Below, piece by piece: positions 5,694-10,630 of a DNA stretch of 10,630 nt. Origin of the DNA: an uncultured Clostridia bacterium (GTDB taxonomy: Bacteria > Bacillota_A > Clostridia > TANB77 > CAG-508); the NCBI GenBank assembly GCA_944393165.1, contig CALXZF010000138.1, forward strand, positions 1-10,630, written 5' to 3'. Each line of letters opens with the position of its first letter. The stretch's first letter is position 1. The notes below the pieces were generated by a model. That model did not search any database and was not told where the DNA came from. It saw only the letters and a program-made list of their open reading frames with translations. A program made the position numbers and the translations under genes.

Positions 5694-7535
5694 ATGCTGA
5701 GGAACAAAAGAAGTAGAAGAAAATTATCAGGAAAGGAAAAACACATGGGAGAAAGAAAAATATTACAAAATGATTCAAATAGCAGAGGTATAACATTAGT
5801 CGCACTTGTAATCACAATAATAGTGTTAATAATTTTGTCAACCGTAGCCATTAATTTTATATTTGGGGATAATGGATTAATCAGAAGAGCAGAGCAAGCA
5901 AAAGAGCTAGCGGAAGAATCATCAAAAGCAGAGGCTAATGCACTTAGTGATTTAGAAGAACAAATGGATTATGTACTTGCATCAGAAAGTGGATATAGTG
6001 AGCTAAACGGAGTAAATATACCAAAATTAAGAGAAGGAATGATACCAGTATACTACGATACAGATAGCCAAGTATGGAGAAAAGCGGATGAAAGTAATCA
6101 AGGTAACCAATGGTATGATTATGCTAAAAAACAATGGGCCAATATCGTAACAGTAAGCGATGAAGATAGTAGCCTAAGAGATGCAGAAGTTGGAACAGAA
6201 ATTCAAATGGACAAAATAACAACATTCTTTGTATGGATTCCAAGATATGCATATAGTATAGATAGAGGATACAAAGAAGGAAATGTAACAAATGGACATA
6301 TTGATGTAACATTCTTAAAAGGAACTACAAATACAGGTTCAGACGGAGTGGACTATGCAACTGATTATGACGAGAGTCAGCTACAACCCGGAGATACTAC
6401 TCCAGCAATAGTTCATCCAGTATTTTCGCAAGGAGGAAAAGAATTAACAGGAATATGGATTGCAAAGTTTGAGGCAAGCGGAACAAATAGCTCAGGAGAA
6501 GCTGTTGGAAATAGTGATAATGATGCAACATACACTTCAGTTCAGCCAGATTCATCAACATATGTAAAAATCCTACCAAGCAAAGTAAGTTGGAGAAATA
6601 TTAATGTTGGAGAGTCTGAATATAGAAGCATGCAAATGAGCACAAATACTAGCGCATATGGTTGGTCAGAAGATGTAAATAGTCATCTAATGAAAAACAG
6701 CGAATGGGGAGCAGTAGCATATTTGTGTTATAGTGATTATGGAGCAGTGCCAATGACAAATGGAGCTGGCAATAGTACAAACGGATATTATTATAATTTA
6801 TATACAGGAGCAGGCCCAAGAGGAGAAAATGATGAAAGAATGTATAGTAATTTCACAGAAGAAACATATGGATATAACACGGAATTAGGAGTTTTAGCAA
6901 GTACAACAGGAAATGTATATGGAATATATGATATGGCTGGTGGCTCATGGGAGAGAGTTGCAGCATATCTAGATAATGGAAATGAATATTTAACTACTTA
7001 TGGAAAAAGTTCAAGTTCTGATGTAACATATTTTGAGAATGGAAAATTAAAATCAGAGTATTCAAGTTTGTGGGAAGCATATACAGTAAGTGATGAAGAA
7101 GCAAATAATGCAATTAGAGTAGGAGAAGAAACTTTAACACAAAGTGAGTTATGGGACTGGAATAAAAGAGGTATCGAATATAACCAAGCAAGATATAGAC
7201 TAACAAAGGCAAACTTTGACAACTTACCAAAAGGAATAGGAGTAAGAGAAATGGCAAGTCCTACTACAAATACATTTTCTTATTATGCACCATATGGCTC
7301 AACTAATGGTAACTGGAATTGGTTTACAGAAGTTAAAGATACCTCAGTAAGTACAGGAGCAGGATATGGTAGAGCATGGGATAATGACTATGTATTAATC
7401 GGACATGCTTATCGTCCCTTCGTGACTCGTGGCGGAACTTTCGACTATGGTTCTAGTGCTGGCGTGCTTCTCACTAATTTCACTCATGGCACTGCGTACA
7501 GCAGCATCGGCTTCCGTCCGGCTCTCGCTTTCTAA
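5694..7535 (+). CDS. Pilin-like, membrane-anchored C-type-lectin/FGE-fold variable protein (predicted DGR target)
   Basis: A 613-residue protein. GGGAGG 7 bases upstream fixes the start. A basic leader of 32 residues ends in RG, followed by a class-III-pilin-like hydrophobic helix (ITLVALVITIIVLIIL, 33-55) and a charged helix (RRAEQAKELAEESSKAEA). The site resembles prepilin peptidase substrates but lacks the usual Glu5 (Ala instead), so it may be processed or simply stay as an anchor. From about 178 (FFVWIPRY) to the end it resembles the formylglycine-generating-enzyme/C-type-lectin fold: GIWIAKFEASG (253-262), GNVYGIYDMAGGSWE (406-420) and C-terminal YRPFVTRGG..GSSAGV..GFRPALAF. That C-terminus is the standard form of DGR variable lectins, used for ligand binding rather than catalysis. 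The last ~45 codons switch abruptly to GC-rich codon use. It should be displayed outside the membrane with the variable lectin outermost. Confidence 0.88.
   Translation: MLRNKRSRRKLSGKEKHMGERKILQNDSNSRGITLVALVITIIVLIILSTVAINFIFGDNGLIRRAEQAKELAEESSKAEANALSDLEEQMDYVLASESGYSELNGVNIPKLREGMIPVYYDTDSQVWRKADESNQGNQWYDYAKKQWANIVTVSDEDSSLRDAEVGTEIQMDKITTFFVWIPRYAYSIDRGYKEGNVTNGHIDVTFLKGTTNTGSDGVDYATDYDESQLQPGDTTPAIVHPVFSQGGKELTGIWIAKFEASGTNSSGEAVGNSDNDATYTSVQPDSSTYVKILPSKVSWRNINVGESEYRSMQMSTNTSAYGWSEDVNSHLMKNSEWGAVAYLCYSDYGAVPMTNGAGNSTNGYYYNLYTGAGPRGENDERMYSNFTEETYGYNTELGVLASTTGNVYGIYDMAGGSWERVAAYLDNGNEYLTTYGKSSSSDVTYFENGKLKSEYSSLWEAYTVSDEEANNAIRVGEETLTQSELWDWNKRGIEYNQARYRLTKANFDNLPKGIGVREMASPTTNTFSYYAPYGSTNGNWNWFTEVKDTSVSTGAGYGRAWDNDYVLIGHAYRPFVTRGGTFDYGSSAGVLLTNFTHGTAYSSIGFRPALAF
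7401..7535 (+). other. Predicted variable region (VR) of a diversity-generating retroelement
   Basis: In 7431-7532 I count 56 G/C in 102 bases (55%), against 35% in 7201-7300. Codons change from AGA/GGA/TTA/GCA to CGT/GGC/CTC/GCT/GCG/CCG. Candidate variable residues (T582 F583 D584 Y585 S587 L593 T594 F596 T597 H598 T600 Y602 S603 S604) all have codons ending in T or C. This is what adenine-directed mutation of AAT/AAC template codons gives. The framework GGxxxxGSSAGV..GFRPAL stays constant. A candidate initiation-of-mutagenic-homology segment is the constant end from 7509. No copy of this region (template repeat) is seen elsewhere in the window. Confidence 0.8.
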
Positions 7536-7576
7536 CACTTTGATATGTGACATTTTCTTGCTTTTTAAATTTCATA

Positions 7577-7605
7577 TTGATTTACCAAAACAGATATAGT
7601 ACAAT
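7577..7605 (+). promoter_or_regulatory. dut promoter
   Basis: TTGATT at 7577-7582 and TACAAT at 7600-7605 are separated by 17 bases, starting 41 bases after the variable-protein stop. No clear terminator separates the two genes, so some read-through is possible. Confidence 0.6.
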
Positions 7606-7630
7606 AAGAAAAAACGAAAGGAGCAATAAA

Positions 7631-8092
7631 ATGGAAAGAAAAAGAGGATTTGAAATAGCAAAAGGCTGGGAGGATAAAGGAATAAACTTACCTGTAAGAA
7701 AAACAAAATTCTCAGCAGGATATGATATAGAAGCAGCAGAAGATGTTACAGTGCCAAGCTTTAAGAAAGGAATGAATCCAACACTTATAAGTACTGGACT
7801 AAAAGCATATATGGAAGATGATGAAGTTCTAATGCTATATAATAGAAGCTCAAATCCAAAGAAAAAAGGATTGGTGCTTTCAAACAGTGTTGGTGTTATA
7901 GATAAAGATTATTATGGAAATGTAGATAATGACGGACATATTATGTTTGCATTCTATAATATCAAAGACGAAGATGTTACTATTAAAAAAGGAGAGGCAA
8001 TAGGTCAAGGGATATTCCAAAAATATTTAGTTACAGATGATGATAATGCAGAAGGAGAAAGAAAAGGTGGCTTTGGTTCAACAAGTAAGTAA
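7631..8092 (+). CDS. dut: dUTP diphosphatase (dUTPase)
   Basis: It hydrolyses dUTP to dUMP and pyrophosphate, keeping uracil out of DNA and feeding dTMP synthesis. The 153-residue protein has all five motifs of the homotrimeric dUTPase family in order: AGYDIEAAED, YNRSSNPKK, VGVIDKDYYGNVDN (with the catalytic Asp), GEAIGQGIFQKY and the C-terminal RKGGFGSTS arm. ATG 7631 has AAAGGAG 7 bases upstream; longer in-frame starts from 7547 lack a site and would add sequence overlapping the promoter. Motif 3 has YYG where YRG is usual, a mild variation also seen in phage-like enzymes. I see no other phage gene nearby, so I read it as the cell's own gene. Confidence 0.93.
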   Translation: MERKRGFEIAKGWEDKGINLPVRKTKFSAGYDIEAAEDVTVPSFKKGMNPTLISTGLKAYMEDDEVLMLYNRSSNPKKKGLVLSNSVGVIDKDYYGNVDNDGHIMFAFYNIKDEDVTIKKGEAIGQGIFQKYLVTDDDNAEGERKGGFGSTSK

Positions 8093-8259
8093 ATATTTGG
8101 AAAAGAAAATGAACTAATTTTTGAACCTCAAGAAAGGCAAGAATTACACGGAATAGTAAACATAATATGAAAGCTACAGGCTTACAGCGCGTAGAAAAAA
8201 TTAAAAAATTTTTTCTTCTTACAAACTGAGGAACTACAGCCAAAATATACATAAAAACT
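8093..8259 (+). other. Intergenic spacer after dut, no supportable gene
   Basis: The stretch holds an A/T-only hairpin (arms AGAAAAAATT 8193-8202 and AATTTTTTCT 8207-8216), which may be a weak first terminator for dut. It also holds a 20-codon ORF at 8167-8229 without a ribosome binding site. The dut frame stays open for 26 codons past the stop. I see no RNA gene signature. Confidence 0.4.
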
Positions 8260-8291
8260 ACTGGTAAAAGCTTTGACTTTTACCAGTTTTT
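8260..8291 (+). terminator. Terminator downstream of dut
   Basis: A perfect 11-bp stem (ACTGGTAAAAG 8260-8270, CTTTTACCAGT 8277-8287) with a 6-base loop, followed by TTTTT (8287-8291): a standard Rho-independent terminator. Confidence 0.85.
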
Positions 8292-8301
8292 GTGATATAA
8301 T
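8273..8301 (+). promoter_or_regulatory. carD promoter embedded in the dut terminator
   Basis: TTGACT at 8273-8278 and TATAAT at 8296-8301 have a 17-base spacer. The -35 box lies in the loop and right arm of the preceding terminator hairpin. The leader of about 75 bases has no recognised element before the AAAGGAGG site at the gene start. Confidence 0.75.
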
Positions 8302-8381
8302 TGGAATGTAGTTGAAAAAGAGAAACAAACCCCTTCTTTAACTTCGTATATTGAAAATTTACTTTAGAAAGGAGGACCTAT

Positions 8382-8960
8382 ATGTTTAACATAGGAGACA
8401 AAATAGTTTACCCAATGCACGGTGCAGGAACAATAGATGCAATCGAGGAGAAAAACATATTAGGAGAAAAACACAATTATTATATAATTAAAATGCCAGG
8501 AGAAGTGAAGGTAATGGTACCAACTGACAAAGCAGAAGAAGTTGGTGTTAGAAATATAATAGGCAAAGAAGAGGCAGCTAAAGTAATGGCTGTTTTAGGA
8601 GAAAACGAAACAGAGATGTCTCAAAACTGGAATAAAAGATATAGAGACAACATGGACAAAATGAAAAGCGGAAATATATATGAAGTGGCAGATGTAGTTA
8701 GAAACCTAAGCTTTAAACAAAAAGAAAAAGGACTATCTACAGGAGAAAAGAAAATGCTTAATAATGCAAAACAAATATTAGTTAGTGAACTTGTATTAGC
8801 AGAACATGCATCACAAGAAGAGGTGGAAAAATTAGTAGAAAATAAAATTAACATATCATTTGATGAATACAAATTACCACAAGAAAAAATCGACATTAAT
8901 CAAGATATTGTCAGCAAATTTATTCCTTTCAACGGAACAGGAACAAGTGATAATTTATAA
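8382..8960 (+). CDS. carD: CarD/CdnL-family transcriptional regulator
   Basis: A 192-residue protein. The N-terminal RNA-polymerase-interacting Tudor-like domain (about 1-60) begins MFNIGDKIVYPMHGAGTIDAIEE and continues YYIIKMPGEVKVMVPTDKAEEVGVR. A helical C-terminal domain (about 65-155) includes NWNKRYRDNMDKMKSGNIYEVADVVRNL and KGLSTGEKKMLNNAKQILVSEL, both typical of CarD/CdnL. These proteins bind the RNA polymerase beta subunit and stabilise open promoter complexes, often at rRNA and growth-related genes. The last ~35 residues extend beyond the usual ~160-residue length and end in a polar tail. The start has a strong AAAGGAGG site. It has its own promoter and sits upstream of dnaG with a 172-base gap. 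The TRCF-type transcription-repair factor is excluded because no helicase domain follows. Confidence 0.93.
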   Translation: MFNIGDKIVYPMHGAGTIDAIEEKNILGEKHNYYIIKMPGEVKVMVPTDKAEEVGVRNIIGKEEAAKVMAVLGENETEMSQNWNKRYRDNMDKMKSGNIYEVADVVRNLSFKQKEKGLSTGEKKMLNNAKQILVSELVLAEHASQEEVEKLVENKINISFDEYKLPQEKIDINQDIVSKFIPFNGTGTSDNL

Positions 8961-8999
8961 AGTAAAAAAATTAATCAAAAAATATTTTACAAAAGAGAG

Positions 9000-9027
9000 G
9001 TCGTATCTACAAGATACGACTTTGTCG
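9000..9027 (+). terminator. Hairpin after carD with an overlapping alternative hairpin
   Basis: A 9-bp perfect stem (GTCGTATCT 9000-9008, AGATACGAC 9012-9020) has a 3-base loop, but only TTT follows it. The last bases (ACGAC) can instead pair with GTCGT (9024-9028) across TTT, so the two structures exclude each other. It is probably a terminator for carD; attenuation before dnaG is a less certain alternative. Confidence 0.5.
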
Positions 9028-9065
9028 TGTAAATAAACCTATTTACTTAAAGGTAAAAAATGTAA

Positions 9066-9132
9066 ATACATAGAAGGATTTGAACACTTTATGTCGAATA
9101 GAATAAATATATGATAGAAAGGTTAGAATAAA
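9066..9132 (+). promoter_or_regulatory. dnaG upstream region and ribosome binding site
   Basis: GAAAGG at 9117-9122 lies 10 bases before the TTG start. A possible promoter is TTGAAC (about 9079-9084) with ATAAAT 17 bases on, which is a weak match. Confidence 0.3.
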
Positions 9133-10630
9133 TTGGTAAGATATAGTGAAGAGTTAATTGAAGAAATTAGAAATAGTAATGATATAGTAGATGTAATATC
9201 ACAATATGTAATATTAAAAAGAAGCGGAAGAAACTTTTTTGGTCTATGTCCATTCCATAAAGAAAAGTCACCTTCTTTTTCTGTATCTCCAGATAAACAA
9301 ATTTTTCATTGTTTTGGATGCGGAGTAGGTGGAAATGTTATTCATTTTGTTAGCAAAATAGAAAATATTGATTTTAGGGAAACCATAGAGTTATTAGCCA
9401 ATAGAGCAAATATAAAACTTCCAACTCTAGATAATTCTTATCAGGATAATAAAAGGGCTCAGTTAAAAGCAAAAGTATATGAAATTAATGAAATAGCTGC
9501 TAAATTCTATCACGAAAATTTGTATAAACCTTCATCAAAAGAAGCTCAAGAATACATAAAGAAGAGAAAGTTAGATAATAGAACTTTAAAATCATTTTTG
9601 ATTGGATATTCTGGCAATTTTGATGAATTATTTAAGCTCTTAAGACAAAAAGGATTTACAAATGAAGAAATATTGGCTTCTAGCCTTGTAAACAGAGCTG
9701 ATAACGGAATGTTTATTGATAGATTTAGGCGTAGATTAATGATTCCAATTCAAGATACAACAGGCAGATTCATTGCTTTTGGTGGAAGAGTTCTTGATGA
9801 CAGTAAACCTAAATATATAAATTCTCCAGAGAACATAGTGTACAGCAAAGGAAGAAATTTGTTTGGATTAAATATTGCCAAAAAAGGAGATACTAAAAAA
9901 TTAATTATTGTAGAAGGATATATGGATGCTATTTCCCTATACCAAAGAGGTATAACAAATGTTGTTGCATCACTTGGAACAGCGCTAACAGAGCAACAAG
10001 GAAGGCTCTTAAGAAAAAATAGTGAGCAAATAATTATAGGATATGATGCGGACGGAGCTGGACAAGCTGCAACATTAAGAGGACTTGAAATACTTCAAAA
10101 TATGGGGTGTGATATTCGTGTGCTTCAAATTTATGGAGCAAAAGACCCAGATGAATTTGTTGTAAAATATGGACCAGAGAGATTTCAAAAATGTGTAGAT
10201 TCTGCAATATCATTAGTAGAATTTAAAGTTAAAATATTAAAACAAAACTTAAACTTGGAAAATGTAAATGATAAAATTAAATTCCTAAATGAAGTAGCAA
10301 AAATTCTTTCTAAAATAGACAACAACATGGAGAAAGAAGTATATATAGATAAAATCGCCAAAGAATATGGAATTTCAAAAGAAGCAATTTATGGAGAAGT
10401 TAATAAGCTAATGTATACAAAATCAAGTGATAAAAAAGTATTAGAAAGAGCTCCAATTAAAAGCTATATAAAACAAGAAATGCAAGAAAAAATTGATGAA
10501 GCTATAATAAAAAGAGAAAAAATGGTTATATATATATTAGTAAACTATCCAGAAGAAAGCTATAATGCCATTAAAGACAAAATATTAATAGATGACATAA
10601 AAGAAGCCAGCAACAAAAAAATTATTAGCA
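9133..10630 (+). CDS. dnaG: DNA primase DnaG, 3'-partial
   Basis: It makes RNA primers at the replication fork, acting with the replicative helicase. From TTG 9133 the frame is open for 499 codons to the window edge. The protein begins (M)VRYSEELIEEIRNSNDIVDVISQYV, the standard DnaG N-terminus, which fixes the TTG start together with GAAAGG upstream. The CHC2 zinc ribbon has C39, H42 (CPFH), C60 and C63 (CFGC). The catalytic core has KPKYINSPE (about 229-237), and the TOPRIM fold has VEGYMDA (E261 in 260-266), GYDADGAG (D305, D307) and KDPDEF (D338, D340). All metal-binding acids are present. The helicase-binding C-terminal domain has started (about 430 on) but is cut by the window end. In Firmicutes rpoD usually follows; that cannot be seen here. 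Confidence 0.97.
   Translation, partial: MVRYSEELIEEIRNSNDIVDVISQYVILKRSGRNFFGLCPFHKEKSPSFSVSPDKQIFHCFGCGVGGNVIHFVSKIENIDFRETIELLANRANIKLPTLDNSYQDNKRAQLKAKVYEINEIAAKFYHENLYKPSSKEAQEYIKKRKLDNRTLKSFLIGYSGNFDELFKLLRQKGFTNEEILASSLVNRADNGMFIDRFRRRLMIPIQDTTGRFIAFGGRVLDDSKPKYINSPENIVYSKGRNLFGLNIAKKGDTKKLIIVEGYMDAISLYQRGITNVVASLGTALTEQQGRLLRKNSEQIIIGYDADGAGQAATLRGLEILQNMGCDIRVLQIYGAKDPDEFVVKYGPERFQKCVDSAISLVEFKVKILKQNLNLENVNDKIKFLNEVAKILSKIDNNMEKEVYIDKIAKEYGISKEAIYGEVNKLMYTKSSDKKVLERAPIKSYIKQEMQEKIDEAIIKREKMVIYILVNYPEESYNAIKDKILIDDIKEASNKKIIS

Noticed and set aside
6124..6579. Short minus-strand ORFs inside the variable-protein gene
   Set aside because: They are leucine-rich shadow frames opposite a conserved coding region, with no start signals.
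7547..7630. N-terminal extension of the dUTPase from ATG 7547
   Set aside because: There is no ribosome binding site, the extension overlaps the promoter, and dUTPase motif 1 spacing fits the start at 7631.
8167..8229. 20-codon ORF between dut and carD
   Set aside because: It has no ribosome binding site or homology I recognise, and it contains an A/T hairpin; not supportable as a gene.
7536..10630. DGR template repeat or reverse transcriptase downstream of the variable protein
   Set aside because: The downstream genes are dut, carD and dnaG. I found no second copy of the GC-rich segment on either strand by eye and no RT motifs.

Overview
The DNA is AT-rich, with A/T-ending codons (AGA, GGA, TTA, GCA), strong AAGGAGG-type ribosome binding sites and TTGaca-N17-TATAAT promoters. 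This fits a low-GC Gram-positive bacterium, most likely a gut-type clostridium. That placement is inference from gene content and codon use; no rRNA or other taxonomic marker is present.

Layout, left to right. (1) 2-1546, plus strand: C-terminal two thirds of the ferrous-iron permease FeoB, broken by one in-frame TGA, ending in a strong hairpin shared with the convergent gene. (2) 1595-2961, minus strand: a toxin-antitoxin operon made of a RelA/SpoT-type small alarmone-synthetase toxin and a Panacea (DUF4065) antitoxin, coupled by a TAG/GTG one-base overlap and driven by a full-consensus promoter. (3) 3171-3575, plus: a Nudix hydrolase whose promoter carries a 10-bp inverted repeat, back to back with the toxin promoter. 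(4) 3612-4932, minus: Sua5-type threonylcarbamoyl-AMP synthase and FeoA. (5) 5007-5384, plus: a small transcription unit whose ORF contains an (AG)11 tract. The tract puts the downstream two thirds out of frame by one unit, so it looks phase-variable. (6) 5438-7535, plus: four TTACA repeats at exact 11-bp spacing, a promoter, then a 613-residue surface protein with a pilin-like N-terminal hydrophobic segment and a C-type-lectin/formylglycine-enzyme-like C-terminus. Its last ~130 bp have the hallmarks of a diversity-generating retroelement (DGR) variable region. (7) 7631-8092: dUTPase. (8) 8382-8960: CarD-family RNA polymerase-binding regulator, whose promoter is embedded in the preceding terminator. 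(9) 9133 to the end: DNA primase DnaG, TTG start, 3'-truncated by the window edge.

Housekeeping genes (sua5, dut, carD, dnaG) flank accessory modules. The most interesting stretch is 5000-7540. There a putative slipped-strand switch, a phased array of regulator sites resembling a PhoP box, and a DGR-diversified surface lectin sit next to each other. No reverse transcriptase or template repeat is visible, so the DGR machinery would have to lie outside this window. A functional link between the small phase-variable ORF and the variable protein is only a hypothesis from proximity.
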